The notes beneath the pieces were generated by a model. It saw only the letters and a list, made by a program, of their open reading frames with translations, was not told where the DNA came from and did no database searches. The position numbers were made by a program, and so were the translations under genes. A stretch of DNA of 64,000 nt from Micromonospora rhizosphaerae (GTDB lineage Bacteria > Actinomycetota > Actinomycetes > Mycobacteriales > Micromonosporaceae), in contig NZ_FMHV01000002.1 of assembly GCF_900091465.1 (NCBI RefSeq), positions 5,394,001 to 5,458,000 of the forward strand, given 5' to 3'. Positions 43,687 through 52,633 of the stretch are shown here, in pieces (the stretch's first letter is position 1; every line of letters begins with the position of its first letter).

Positions 43687-44433
43687 ATGACCATCGCACT
43701 CCGGCGGCGCCTGCTGGCCGAGTTCATCGGCACGGCCCTGCTGGTCGCCGCCGTCGTGGGCTCCGGCATCATGGCCGCCACGCTCTCCCCCGGCGACGTC
43801 GGGCTCCAGCTGCTGGAGAACTCGATCGCCACCGCGCTCGCGCTCGGCGCGCTGATTCTGATCTTCGGCCCGGTCTCCGGCGCCCACTTCAACCCCGTTG
43901 TCTCGGCCGCCGACTGGTTCCTCGGCCGCCGCGCCGGCACCGGTCTCACCGCCAGGGACCTCAGCGGCTACGTCGTCGCCCAGATCGCCGGCGCGATCGG
44001 CGGGTCGATGCTGACGAACCTGATGTTCGATCTATCCGCCGTGACCTGGTCGAGCAAGGACCGGGCCGCCGGGCATCTCTGGCTCGGTGAGGTCGTCGCC
44101 ACCACCGGCCTGATCCTGCTGATCTTCGCTCTCGCCCGCTCCGGCCGCGCCCCGGTCGCCCCCGCCGCAGTCGGCGCGTACATCGGCGCGGCGTACTGGT
44201 TCACCTCGTCGACCTCGTTCGCCAACCCCGCGGTGACCATCGGCCGGGCTTTCACCGACACCTTCGCCGGCATCGCCCCCGCCTCCGTCCCCGGCTTCGT
44301 CGTCGCCCAGGTGGTCGGACTGGCCGTCGGCGTCGGCCTGCTCGCCGCGCTCTACCCCGACGCCGGGCAGGCCGCCGACCAGGTCGTCGTTCCCTCCGAC
44401 GAGCGTGACCCGGCCCTGGACCGCCGCCCATGA
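43687..44433 (+). CDS. MIP-family channel (AqpS-like aquaglyceroporin) of the ars operon
   Basis: 248 residues; ATG 43687 fits the GGGAGAG 9 nt upstream better than ATG 43669. Six hydrophobic helices and two pore loops are seen: HFNPVVS (Asn69; NPV instead of NPA) and FANPAVT. In ars operons such channels let arsenite formed by ArsC leave the cell down its gradient, replacing an active pump. No acr3 or arsB gene is visible in this window. The stop overlaps the next start by 4 nt. Confidence 0.88.
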   Translation: MTIALRRRLLAEFIGTALLVAAVVGSGIMAATLSPGDVGLQLLENSIATALALGALILIFGPVSGAHFNPVVSAADWFLGRRAGTGLTARDLSGYVVAQIAGAIGGSMLTNLMFDLSAVTWSSKDRAAGHLWLGEVVATTGLILLIFALARSGRAPVAPAAVGAYIGAAYWFTSSTSFANPAVTIGRAFTDTFAGIAPASVPGFVVAQVVGLAVGVGLLAALYPDAGQAADQVVVPSDERDPALDRRP

Positions 44434-44618
44434 CCGTCCCCGGCCCTGAGCACGGTGAAGCGGACAAGCCTTACCGCAACCTGCTCAACCCGCCGCGTCC
44501 CGCCGGCCGCTACCGGCTGCTCGACCGCAACAGCGACCCCCACCGGTCCCTGCCTGTGCCGCGCCCCGAGGCGCCAGTGAACGGGCCCTACGACCTGTAC
44601 TCCAAGGAAGGCACCTGA
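44430..44618 (+). CDS. 62-residue protein between channel and ArsC
   Basis: A short basic, Pro-rich product (GRYRLLDRNSDPHRSLPVPR, ending YDLYSKEGT) with no Cys or membrane segment. Its start overlaps the channel gene (ATGA) and its stop overlaps the ArsC start (TGATG), so it is surely translated. Function unknown. It may help ArsC or the channel. Confidence 0.7.
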   Translation: MTVPGPEHGEADKPYRNLLNPPRPAGRYRLLDRNSDPHRSLPVPRPEAPVNGPYDLYSKEGT

Positions 44619-45019
44619 TGTCCAAGCCCAGCGTCCTGTTCGTCTGCGTCCACAACGCCGGCCGCTCCCAAATGGCCGCCGGCTGGCTTCGCCACCTCGC
44701 CGGCGACACCGTCGAGGTCCGCTCCGCCGGCTCCGAGCCCGCCGACCAGATCAACCCCGTCGCCGTCGAGGCCATGTGCGAGATCGGGATCGACATCACG
44801 GCCAACAAGCCGAAGATCCTCGACTACGCCACTGCCGAGGCCTCCGACGTCATCATCACGATGGGCTGCGGCGACGTCTGCCCCGCGTTCCCGGGCAGGC
44901 GGTACGAGGACTGGAAGCTCGAAGACCCCGCCGGCAAGGGCATCGAGGCCGTCCGCCCGATCCGCGACGAGATCCGCAGCCGGGTGGAGAAGCTGCTCGC
45001 CGAGCTGCGCCCCGCCTGA
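44618..45019 (+). CDS. arsC: Arsenate reductase (LMW phosphatase type)
   Basis: 133 residues. The P-loop is FVCVHNAGRSQ (Cys10, Arg16, Ser17), with Cys84 and Cys88 (TMGCGDVCP) in the place of the resolving cysteines and the acid loop EDWKLEDP. This is the thiol-dependent (thioredoxin or mycothiol) ArsC type, which reduces arsenate to arsenite. Arsenite would then leave through the channel two genes upstream. It is the last gene of the operon. Confidence 0.93.
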   Translation: MSKPSVLFVCVHNAGRSQMAAGWLRHLAGDTVEVRSAGSEPADQINPVAVEAMCEIGIDITANKPKILDYATAEASDVIITMGCGDVCPAFPGRRYEDWKLEDPAGKGIEAVRPIRDEIRSRVEKLLAELRPA

Positions 45020-45100
45020 GCCCACCCCGCGCGCCGCCCCCGGTCACCAGCGGCGGGCAGCGCGAGCCCGACTCATCCACGTCCAGCCAGACCAACATGG

Positions 45101-45139
45101 CACGGGGGCTGGAGCGGCGGTGCCGCTCCAGCCCCCGTG
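45101..45139. terminator. Bidirectional terminator hairpin
   Basis: A perfect 18-bp stem (arm CACGGGGGCTGGAGCGGC at 45101-45118, partner 45122-45139) with a 3-nt loop, between the convergent arsC and GH27 genes. It separates the arsenic island from the glycan locus. Confidence 0.85.
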
Positions 45140-45150
45140 ACGAGCCGTGT

Positions 45151-47112
45151 CTACCGTACGGTCAGCGGCACCTCGATCTTGTCGATGTCGGGTGAGTAGA
45201 CGGGGGTCGTGCTGTCGATCTCGATCGTGTTGGCGCCGACATGCAGTTGCATGGCTACGGTCAGCGTGGCCGGGATGTCCCAACCACCACTCGGTGGGAA
45301 GGCCAGGGTGACCGCGTTCTGGCCGTTGGCCGAGATGGTCGCCGAGCGCGGATCGTTCGTGGTGTAGCGGATGTTCACCTGGTAGGTGCCGGTCTTCGGC
45401 ACGGTGACGCCATTGATGCGCAGTGCGCCGCCGTTGTAGAGGTTGCCAGCCTTCGCGCCGCCGGAGCAGTTGGCGCAGCCGGCGACCGAGGCGCCGCGTA
45501 CGAGGGTGTTCGTGCTGGCCTCCGCCTCGTAGCTGGCCATCTTGACGGCTCCGTCCTTGGGCGTGACCTTGAACAGGCGGGAGCCGTGCGACGGCAGGGT
45601 CGCGGAGATGCTGCCGTCGTAGCCGCCGAGCTCCTTGTGCTGCCACAGGTCGCGCACGGCGGCCTTGCCGCCGAAGCCGAAGCTGCTCCAGTTCGCGGTC
45701 ACCTGTGCCGGGAAGCTGCCCATGTTGAACAGCGCGATCGTGTACGTGCCGTCGACGTTCTTCATGCCCCAGACCTGCGCGGAGCCGGTGGGCGTCACCG
45801 GGCGGGCCGGGATGCCCTGCTGGTCGACCGCGATCACCTCGCGGTTCGTGAGCAGGGAGAGGCCGTAGGCATCGAGCTTGGTGAGGTCGTCACCGGCGTA
45901 GAGCGGGGCCGCCGAGATCGCCCACAGCGTCATGTAGCTTTGCCGCTCGTCCTCGGTGAGGCCGTCCATCTCGCCGTTGCCGACGTTGAGCGAGTCGAGG
46001 TTGTTCCAGCCGCCGGGGCCGGCCCAGGGCGTCCAGCCGGGTACGTCGTCCCACCGGATCTTGACGGAGTTGTTCCAGGTGACCAGGGTGTCGCAGTAGC
46101 ACTCCACATCGGTGTCGATCCGCCAGCCGTTCGAGTACCGCTTCCAGTCGGCGGCGTAGTTGCGGTCCAGCGACCAGGACAGGAGAAACTCAATCGGGCG
46201 TCCGGTCTTGGCGATGGCCGCCTGCCAGGCGGCGACGTCGGGGATGTTGTTGTAGTTCTCGCCGCCGCGGAAGGAGCCTGGGCCGACGCCGTCGAACTTG
46301 AGGAAGTCGTAGCCCCAGTCGGCGATCAGCTGTGCCTGCGAGTCGATGTACTTCTGGGCGCAGGGCTTCGAGAAATCGATCTTGTACGCGCCGTCCCAAC
46401 CATTCGTCGTACGCAGGTCCGGGTAGACGATGTCGGCGGTGGTGCAGCCCGAAGCGTTCCAGATCGGCACCGCGCCGTTGCCGTACACGGGCTTGTTCAG
46501 CCCGACGGTGAGGTAGATGCCGGCCTTGAGGCCCTTGGCGTGGATGGCGTCGGCCACGTACTTCATGCCGTGCGGGAACCGCTCGGGCGAGGCGATCTCA
46601 CGCGCGTACCCGTCGAAGTTGAGCGCCCAGTCGTAGTTGGTGGACCAGCCGGCATCGATGTTGACGTACTCGTAGCCGTAGGGCTTGAGCTTGGTGGCGA
46701 GTGCGTCGACCTGCTGGAGGACGTTGGCCTCGTTCAGAAAGCTCGCGTTGCCGTTGGGGTTGACCCCGGGGTACTTGGTGGCCTGCAGGCTCCAGCTGCT
46801 CCACCCCATGTAGGGGCGGTCCGCGACGCCCTGCGCGGCCGCCGCGGCTGCCGCCTTCTGCGCGGCCGCACGGTCGGCGGGCGACGGGTCCTTCGTGGTG
46901 ACACCGGACGTCGCGCCGCCCGGCGCGGGGCTCGGCTTCGGACCGGGTACGGCAGCCTGCGTCTTCGGGCCGGGTGCGACAGCCTGCGCGGGGATGGCGC
47001 CCGCACCGAGGGCCAAGGTGAGGGTGGCGGCAATTGCCACGCCGGTGCGGACTCGGCTCTCGCGTCGGGCGTGGGGTTCAACACGCTGCGCGATGGTAGG
47101 TAACGGTGACAT
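45151..47112 (-). CDS. Secreted GH27 alpha-galactosidase with C-terminal carbohydrate-binding module
   Basis: 653 residues from ATG 47112 (GTG 47115 also possible). A signal peptide (VAIAATLTLALGAGAIPAQA) and Ala/Pro linker are followed by the GH27 barrel starting YMGWSSWS, with nucleophile in FLKFDG (Asp274) and acid/base in RIDTDV (Asp333/335), then a beta-sandwich. Residues about 520-653 are a CBM35/CBM6-like module (VKMASYEAEAS, YQVNIRYTTN, GANTIEID). It releases terminal alpha-galactose outside the cell. The upstream ROK-type operator and the shared leader link it to the GH36/ABC cluster. Confidence 0.92.
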   Translation of the reverse strand: MSPLPTIAQRVEPHARRESRVRTGVAIAATLTLALGAGAIPAQAVAPGPKTQAAVPGPKPSPAPGGATSGVTTKDPSPADRAAAQKAAAAAAAQGVADRPYMGWSSWSLQATKYPGVNPNGNASFLNEANVLQQVDALATKLKPYGYEYVNIDAGWSTNYDWALNFDGYAREIASPERFPHGMKYVADAIHAKGLKAGIYLTVGLNKPVYGNGAVPIWNASGCTTADIVYPDLRTTNGWDGAYKIDFSKPCAQKYIDSQAQLIADWGYDFLKFDGVGPGSFRGGENYNNIPDVAAWQAAIAKTGRPIEFLLSWSLDRNYAADWKRYSNGWRIDTDVECYCDTLVTWNNSVKIRWDDVPGWTPWAGPGGWNNLDSLNVGNGEMDGLTEDERQSYMTLWAISAAPLYAGDDLTKLDAYGLSLLTNREVIAVDQQGIPARPVTPTGSAQVWGMKNVDGTYTIALFNMGSFPAQVTANWSSFGFGGKAAVRDLWQHKELGGYDGSISATLPSHGSRLFKVTPKDGAVKMASYEAEASTNTLVRGASVAGCANCSGGAKAGNLYNGGALRINGVTVPKTGTYQVNIRYTTNDPRSATISANGQNAVTLAFPPSGGWDIPATLTVAMQLHVGANTIEIDSTTPVYSPDIDKIEVPLTVR

Positions 47113-47128
47113 CACAGTCACACCTCCT
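47113..47128 (-). repeat. Conserved 16-nt leader element, copy 1
   Basis: AGGAGGTGTGACTGTG on the minus strand, containing the ribosome site and first possible start codons of the GH27 gene. The same 16 nt occur at 57159-57174 (minus) and 61588-61603 (plus). Similarity between copies 1 and 2 goes on for about 60 nt upstream. Confidence 0.8.
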
Positions 47129-47197
47129 GGTTGGGGGAAGCCGGGGGTGGTGCCTGTTGCGATATGGCTGGCCGGGGGCCGGATTGACGCCGGTGGG

Positions 47198-47362
47198 TCA
47201 GGGAACGACGGCCGACCGAATCCTCACGGCAGCCCACTCCTCGCGGGGCAGCGGGCGGATGGACAGCGGGCAATCGGCGGTGGCGCCGAACGCTTGGCCG
47301 TGAACACCGCCGTTGCCGCTGGGGGCCGCGGCGAGCGGACCCGCGCCGGACTCGGGATACAT
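47198..47362 (-). pseudogene. Remnant of a ROK-family regulator gene
   Basis: The frame from ATG 47362 gives 54 residues whose second half, QAFGATADCPLSIRPLPREEW, matches the C-terminus of the intact ROK protein at 60376-61530 (QAFGAAAQCPLSIRSLPFEEW). In the next frame the first part reads ATAVFTA, as in its N-terminus (VTAVFTA). About 1 kb in between is deleted and the ends are out of frame. It sits behind its own copy of the ROK-type operator, at the same distance from the ATG as in the intact gene. Confidence 0.85.
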
Positions 47363-47375
47363 AGAGGAAACCTAA

Positions 47376-47406
47376 AATCAATAATTAACTTCGTCAAGCA
47401 TTGATT
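47376..47406. promoter_or_regulatory. ROK-type operator, copy 1
   Basis: AATCAAT (47376-47382) and ATTGATT (47400-47406) flank the shared core TTAACTTCGTCAAG (47385-47398). The core is identical at 57351-57364 and, inverted, at 60339-60352. It lies upstream of the ROK relic and GH27 gene. Confidence 0.85.
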
Positions 47407-47825
47407 TTCCCAAGGCCCACGCTCGGCGCCGGCTTCGGGCCGCCCAACTGCGCTCCGGGGCACTGCCCGTCCCGCTGCGGATCGTCGGCCTGGCCAGCGA
47501 CCCCGACTGACCAAGCGCACGGCAATCAGCGTTGGTCGTCACTGTCGAGTTCGACGCATACGTCGAAGCAGGACCGGAGGACGATGTCGGGCGTCTCCGC
47601 GCCGCGTCCCGGGTACCGGTCGTTTTCCGTTGGCGCGCCAGACATCGAGGCCGAACTGCACGACCGGGAACGGACCCAGCGCCGTCGGTCGCGCCGCGTG
47701 GTCGAACCGCTCGTCGAGTGTGGCCGGACGGGCTCTGCCGCCGGTGGCGGCTTAGGTCGATCTGTGCCCCCGCGTCCATCGACCTCCACCCGCACCGTGG
47801 TAGTCACCCCACCCGCCTTCGCCGG
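47407..47825. other. Spacer with a possible C-terminal relic
   Basis: About 420 nt without a full gene. A plus-strand frame ending with TGA at 47508-47510 reads RAAQLRSGALPVPLRIVGLA, SDPD and could be the tail of a lost gene. The rest is unassigned. Confidence 0.35.
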
Positions 47826-48581
47826 TCAGGTCGCGCGCGCCGGCAGGCGCAGGCCCGACATGCCCCCGTCGACGGCGAGAGACGTGCCCGTCACCGCCCC
47901 AGCCATCGGCGACGCCAGATACACCACAGCCTCCGCCACCTCCTGCGCGGTGACCAGGCGGCCGGTGGGCTGGCGAGCGGCAAGCTGACGCTTCTCGGCC
48001 TGCGGATCGGCAGCGTTGGCCAGCAGCCGGGTCACCCACGGCGTGTCCACCGTGCCGGGTGCGACGCAGTTGACCCGGATTCCCTCGCCGACCAGGTCGG
48101 CGGCCATGGAAAGAGTCAGCGCGTGTACCGCGCCCTTCGATGCCGAGTACAGCGCCCGCTTCGGCAGGCCGGCGCTGGCCGCGATCGAGGAGATGTTGAC
48201 GATTGCGGCCGCCCGGGATCGGCGCAGGTACGGCAGCGTGACAGCGGTGGTCCGGGCGACTCCGGTCACGTTCACGTCCAGGACGCGTGCCCATTGCGCG
48301 TCATCGTTCTCCTCGACCTCGCCGACGGCGGAGATCCCTGCGTTGTTGACCAGGATGTCCACCCCACCGAACGTGTGCGCGACCGACGCCATCGCCGCGG
48401 TGAGCGAGGCGCGGTCAGCCACATCGGCCCGTACCCCGTGGACGCGCGGATCCTCGAGTGCTCCCGTCGGATCGAGGTCGAGCACCCCCACCCGGGCGCC
48501 GGCAGCGTGGAAGGCTTCCACACAGGCGCGCCCGATCCCCGAGACGCCACCGGTCACCACTGCCACCAGACCGTCAAACAT
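47826..48581 (-). CDS. SDR oxidoreductase, likely 2-keto-3-deoxy-L-fuconate dehydrogenase
   Basis: 251 residues from ATG 48581 (GTG 48602 is an alternative). Classical SDR features: TGGVSGIG cofactor loop, NNAG, active Ser in [13 protein letters not shown] (Tyr and Lys) and DGGMSG ending. It is the last gene in the operon behind L-fuconate dehydratase, overlapping by 8 nt. In the non-phosphorylative L-fucose route an SDR oxidises 2-keto-3-deoxy-L-fuconate at C4. That assignment rests on the pathway context. Confidence 0.85.
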   Translation of the reverse strand: MFDGLVAVVTGGVSGIGRACVEAFHAAGARVGVLDLDPTGALEDPRVHGVRADVADRASLTAAMASVAHTFGGVDILVNNAGISAVGEVEENDDAQWARVLDVNVTGVARTTAVTLPYLRRSRAAAIVNISSIAASAGLPKRALYSASKGAVHALTLSMAADLVGEGIRVNCVAPGTVDTPWVTRLLANAADPQAEKRQLAARQPTGRLVTAQEVAEAVVYLASPMAGAVTGTSLAVDGGMSGLRLPARAT

Positions 48582-49932
48582 CAAGAGTGCTCTCTCTTTC
48601 ACATCCGCCCGGTGCGGTTGGCGTCAGGGACGCCCATGCCGGGCCGTCGGGGTAGGAGTAGGTGGCGATGCTGTCCTGGCGCATCTCCGCCGAAAAGCCG
48701 GGCTGGGCCGGCGCGACGTAGTGGCCGTTGCGGACGATCGCCGGGGCGAGGAAGTGCTCGTGCAGGTGGTCGACGAACTCGAGGACCCGGTTCTCGGTCG
48801 TTCCCGACACGGCCACGAAGTCGAACATCGACAGGTGTTGGACGAGTTCGCACAGGCCGACGCCGCCGGCGTGCGGGCACACCGGCACGCCGTACTTCGC
48901 GGCCAGCAGCAGGATCGCGACGTTCTCGTTGACGCCACCGACCCGGCACGCGTCGATCTGCACGAAGTCGACTGCGCCCGCCTGCAGCAGCTGTTTGAAC
49001 ACGATCCGGTTCTGCACGTGTTCACCGGTCGCGACCCGGATCGGCCGGCCCTCGGGCGCCGCGGTGGCCAGGGCGGCGCGGATCGCGGCGTGGGCAAGCA
49101 CATCGTCGGGGCTGGTGGGCTCCTCGATCCACCACGGGTCGTACGGGGCCAGCGCCGTCATCCACTCGACTGCCACGTCGACGTCCCAACGCTGGTTGGC
49201 GTCGACCGCGATCCGGACACCCGGGCCGACCGCCTCGCGAGCGGTCCGGAAGCGGTGGACGTCGTCGGACAGATCAGCGCCGACCTTGAGCTTGATCTGG
49301 GTGAACCCGTCGGCCACGGCCTGCTTCGCCAGCCGGGCCAGCTTCTCGTCGTCGTACCCGAGCCAGCCCGGTGAGGTGGTGTAGGCGGGGTAGCCGCGGG
49401 CCAGCAACGTTGCGATCCGCCCGGCCCGGCCCGGCTCGGCGGCCCGCAGGATCCGCAACGCCTCCTCAGGGGTGAGCGCGTCGGTGAGGTAGCGCCAGTC
49501 GACGAGGTCGACGATCTGCTCGGGGGTGAGGTCGGCGAGATAGCGCCAGACAGGTTTGCCGGCGCGTTTGGCAACCAGGTCCCACATCGCGTTGATGAGC
49601 GCCGCGGCCGCGAGGTGTACCAACCCCTTCTCCGGTCCGAGCCAGCGTAGTTGCGAGTCGTGGGTGAGTGTGCGGGCGAATGCGCCGAGGTCGATGGCGT
49701 CGGGATCGACGCCGACTACGAATGGGGCGAGCGCCTCGATCGCCACGCGGCAGATGTCGTTGCCGCGGCCGATGGTGAAGGTGAACCCGTGCCCGTCGGG
49801 CCCGTCGTCGGTGCGCAGGACGACGTAGGCGGCCGAGTAGTCCGGGTCGGGGTTCATCGCGTCGGAGCCGTCCAGCTCGCGCGACGTCGGAAACCGTACG
49901 TCGAAGGTGTCGACGGCGACGATCACGGCCAT
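48574..49932 (-). CDS. L-fuconate dehydratase (enolase superfamily)
   Basis: 452 residues. Enolase-superfamily catalytic groups of the fuconate dehydratase type are seen: KLKVG (Lys216), VDANQRWD (metal ligand Asp244), [11 protein letters not shown] (Glu270), TGEHVQNR (Glu304) and [11 protein letters not shown] (His354). The long capping loop and [10 protein letters not shown] segment fit FucD/ENOSF1 closely. It dehydrates L-fuconate to 2-keto-3-deoxy-L-fuconate. One-base overlap with the upstream gene. Confidence 0.93.
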   Translation of the reverse strand: MAVIVAVDTFDVRFPTSRELDGSDAMNPDPDYSAAYVVLRTDDGPDGHGFTFTIGRGNDICRVAIEALAPFVVGVDPDAIDLGAFARTLTHDSQLRWLGPEKGLVHLAAAALINAMWDLVAKRAGKPVWRYLADLTPEQIVDLVDWRYLTDALTPEEALRILRAAEPGRAGRIATLLARGYPAYTTSPGWLGYDDEKLARLAKQAVADGFTQIKLKVGADLSDDVHRFRTAREAVGPGVRIAVDANQRWDVDVAVEWMTALAPYDPWWIEEPTSPDDVLAHAAIRAALATAAPEGRPIRVATGEHVQNRIVFKQLLQAGAVDFVQIDACRVGGVNENVAILLLAAKYGVPVCPHAGGVGLCELVQHLSMFDFVAVSGTTENRVLEFVDHLHEHFLAPAIVRNGHYVAPAQPGFSAEMRQDSIATYSYPDGPAWASLTPTAPGGCERESTLDV

Positions 49933-50771
49933 CAGGCGCTCCAGAGGAGCGAACGCTGCCGGCCCAAACCGTCGATTTCGACCTCCATCACGTCACCCGG
50001 CACCAGGTACGGGAATCGGCCCGAGAGCGCCACACCCTGCGGCGTGCCGGTGTTGATGAGGTCCCCCGGATCCAAAACGGAGTACTGGGACAGGTGCCAC
50101 ACCAGGTACGCCACGTCGAAGATCATGTCTTTGGTGGAGGAGTCCTGCCGAATGTCGTCGTTGACCCAGGAGCGCAGCCGCAGCGCCTGCGGGTCGATGA
50201 TCTCGTCGGGCGTCACCAGCCACGGCCCGAGCGGCTGGAAGGTCTCGCACGACTTCCCCTTCGACCACTGCCCGCCCGACTGCGCGAGCTGGAAGTCCCG
50301 CTCCGACACGTCGTTGGACAGCACGAAACCGGCGACGTGGGCCATCGCCTCCTCCGGAGAGGACAGATAGCGGGCACGCTGGCCGATCACCACGCCCAAC
50401 TCGACCTCCCAGTCGGTCTTCACAGATCCGCGCGGGATCAGCACGTCGTCGAACGGGCCGACCACCGTGTTCGGGGCCTTGTAGAAGATGATCGGCGTGG
50501 TGGGCGGTTGCGCGCCGGACTCGGCCGCGTGGGCGGCGTAGTTCTGGCCGACGCAGAGGATCACGCCGGGACGCGCGATCGGTGCCCCGATCCGCTGTCC
50601 CGCGATGTCGATCTCGGGCAGGCCGGTCGCATCGCCTACCCGCCGCAGCCCGTCGGAGGCGAAGAACGCCGGGTCGAGATCGGCGGTCACCGACGACAGA
50701 TCGAAGTGGCGGCCGTCGGCGTACAGAACGGGCTTCTCCTCCCCCACCGGTCCAACCCGCATGAGCTTCAA
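49932..50771 (-). CDS. Fumarylacetoacetate hydrolase-family enzyme (2,4-diketo-3-deoxy-L-fuconate hydrolase)
   Basis: 279 residues. The start is TTG 50771: GGAGG lies exactly 7 nt upstream, and it gives the (M)[15 protein letters not shown] opening common in this family; ATG 50762 would be 16 nt away. FAH motifs follow: [51 protein letters not shown] and [13 protein letters not shown]. In this operon it should split the diketo sugar acid into pyruvate and L-lactate, the final step of the pathway. Confidence 0.9.
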   Translation of the reverse strand: MKLMRVGPVGEEKPVLYADGRHFDLSSVTADLDPAFFASDGLRRVGDATGLPEIDIAGQRIGAPIARPGVILCVGQNYAAHAAESGAQPPTTPIIFYKAPNTVVGPFDDVLIPRGSVKTDWEVELGVVIGQRARYLSSPEEAMAHVAGFVLSNDVSERDFQLAQSGGQWSKGKSCETFQPLGPWLVTPDEIIDPQALRLRSWVNDDIRQDSSTKDMIFDVAYLVWHLSQYSVLDPGDLINTGTPQGVALSGRFPYLVPGDVMEVEIDGLGRQRSLLWSA

Positions 50772-51616
50772 GAGCCAACCTCCAGACGATAGGTACGGAT
50801 CGCGGTGCCGGCCGCGACGGCGGCCCGCTCGCCCGCCGACAGCTCGCTCAGGCAGCTGCCGATCGCCTCCAGGGCAGCGGGATACGAGGCGACGAGCTCG
50901 CAGACCGGCCAGTCGGAGCCGACCATGAGCCGCTCGGGACCGAACAGGTCCAGCGCGGTGTCGACGTACGGCCGGATGGTGGAGACGGTCCACCCGGGGC
51001 CGGTCTCGGTCAGCAGACCGGACAGCTTCGCCACGACGTTGTCACAGGCGGCCAGTCCCGCCACGGCCGCGCACCACTCGGCGAACCCCTCGGCTCCCGC
51101 GCCGACGCGTGGCTTGCCGAGGTGGTCGAGCACGAAGATTGTGCCCGGGGTGGCGCGCGCCGCCGCGGCGCTGGCGGCCAACTGCCCGACCTGGACCACC
51201 AGATCATAGGTCAACCCCGCTGCGCCGATGGTGGCCAGCGCCGACCGCACGTCCGCGCGGGCTAGGAACGCCGGGTCGTCGACGCCCTGCACCTGGTCGC
51301 GGATACCGACGAGTTTCACTGCGCCGGGCAGGTCGCGGTAGCCGGCCAAGGTGGCGGGCAGGTCCGGATCGGTGAGGGACGCCCAAGCGACCACACCCGC
51401 GATGTGCGGAGTGGCGGCGGCCAGGGCGAGGAACTCGGCGGTTTCGGCGGCGTCGCAGCGGCCCGCCTCGACCAGCACGCCAGCCGTGACGCCTGCCGCG
51501 GCCAGCCGGGGCGTGAGGTCGGCGACCGTGTAGTCGCGCCGGATCGCCCCCAGGCCCGGCGCGGCGAGCCACGGGTAATCGGCGGTCCACAAGTGGTGGT
51601 GCGCATCGACGATCAC
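50768..51616 (-). CDS. Amidohydrolase-type L-fucono-1,5-lactonase
   Basis: 282 residues from GTG 51616, overlapping the AKR stop. The amidohydrolase_2 pattern is clear: VDAHHHLWTADYPWL start, AGRCDAAETAEFLALA, FVLDHLGKPRVG, and VGSDWPVC with the metal Asp. Lactonases of this type hydrolyse sugar lactones such as L-fucono- or L-rhamnono-lactone. Its place between the dehydrogenase and FAH genes fits opening of the fuconolactone. Confidence 0.88.
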   Translation of the reverse strand: MIVDAHHHLWTADYPWLAAPGLGAIRRDYTVADLTPRLAAAGVTAGVLVEAGRCDAAETAEFLALAAATPHIAGVVAWASLTDPDLPATLAGYRDLPGAVKLVGIRDQVQGVDDPAFLARADVRSALATIGAAGLTYDLVVQVGQLAASAAAARATPGTIFVLDHLGKPRVGAGAEGFAEWCAAVAGLAACDNVVAKLSGLLTETGPGWTVSTIRPYVDTALDLFGPERLMVGSDWPVCELVASYPAALEAIGSCLSELSAGERAAVAAGTAIRTYRLEVGS

Positions 51617-52590
51617 GGGGTGGGAACCTCCTCCGGCAGCAGCCCGTCCTTCTTCAGATCGGCCCACATCGCGCCCGGGATCTCCCATTCGAACATTTCC
51701 ATGTTGTCGGTGATCTGCTCCGGATCCCGGGCTCCGACCACGACGCCGGCGATGGCCGGATGGCCGAGCGGGAACTGGATCGCCGCCGCTCGCAGTGGCA
51801 CCCCGTGCCGCTCGCACACCGTCCGGATCGCCAGCGCCCGATCGATCAGGCTCCGCTCTGCGGGGACGTAGTCGTAGTGGGCACCCAGCTTCGGGTCGGC
51901 GAGCACGCCCGAGTTGTACACCCCCGCCGCGAGAACCGACATGCCTTTCTCCAGGCACAGCGGCAACAGCTCGGTCGATCCGGATTGATCCAGCAGCGTG
52001 TAGCGCCCGGCGAGCATGAAACAGTCGAAGTCGCCGGCCCGAGCGAAGTCGACCAGCAACTCCGCCTGATTCATGCCTGCGCTGACCGCGCCGATGTCGC
52101 CCCGCGCACGCAACTCGGCCAGCGCCGGGTAGGCCCCGCTCACCGCCTCGTCGAAATGGTGGTCCGGGTCGTGGATGTGCGCGATGTCGACTCGGTCCAG
52201 GCCCAGCCGCTGGAGGCTCTCCGCGTGCGAGCGCAGCACCCCGTCGTACGAGAAGTCGAAGACCGGACTGAGATCGCTCGACTCCGCCCAGAACTCCTGC
52301 TCCGGCGCACCGCCCGGCACGAGCAACCGACCGACCTTGGTCGACAGCGTGAACTCCTCGCGCGGCTTGCCCGACAGCACCGCACCGGCCCGGCGCTCGG
52401 AAAGGCCGCAGCCGTAGAGCGGGGCGGTGTCGAAGTAGCGCAGCCCGAGGTTCCAGGCCGCCTCGACCGTGGCCCGGGCAATCTCGTCGCCGACGGGTGT
52501 GAACAGCCCGCCGATCGGCGCGAGTCCGAAGCCGAGCCGGGTCACCTCCACCTCGGTACGCCCCAGCCGGACCCGTTCCGTCGCCTTCAC
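51613..52590 (-). CDS. Aldo/keto reductase, likely L-fucose (D-threo-aldose) dehydrogenase
   Basis: 325 residues, GTG 52590 with GAGGAGG. AKR features: YFDTAPLYGCGLSERRAG (catalytic Asp, Tyr), LSTKVGRLLVP (Lys), VDIAHIHDPDHH, and FPLGHPAIAGVVVGARDPEQ (cofactor). This matches the D-threo-aldose 1-dehydrogenase group, which oxidises L-fucose to L-fucono-lactone. First intact gene of the five-gene fucose operon; a broken enolase-superfamily gene precedes it. Confidence 0.9.
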   Translation of the reverse strand: MKATERVRLGRTEVEVTRLGFGLAPIGGLFTPVGDEIARATVEAAWNLGLRYFDTAPLYGCGLSERRAGAVLSGKPREEFTLSTKVGRLLVPGGAPEQEFWAESSDLSPVFDFSYDGVLRSHAESLQRLGLDRVDIAHIHDPDHHFDEAVSGAYPALAELRARGDIGAVSAGMNQAELLVDFARAGDFDCFMLAGRYTLLDQSGSTELLPLCLEKGMSVLAAGVYNSGVLADPKLGAHYDYVPAERSLIDRALAIRTVCERHGVPLRAAAIQFPLGHPAIAGVVVGARDPEQITDNMEMFEWEIPGAMWADLKKDGLLPEEVPTP

Positions 52591-52633
52591 GCGCCCTCCT
52601 CTGAACTGTGGATCACCCGTGGGAATCGCGTCG

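Noticed and set aside
45241..47103. 620-codon plus-strand frame opposite the GH27 gene
   Set aside because: Low-complexity Arg/Val/Gly text mirroring the GH27 gene, which has a signal peptide, active site and ribosome site.
47532..49374. Long plus-strand frames opposite the SDR and dehydratase genes
   Set aside because: Shadows of two well-recognised minus-strand enzymes.
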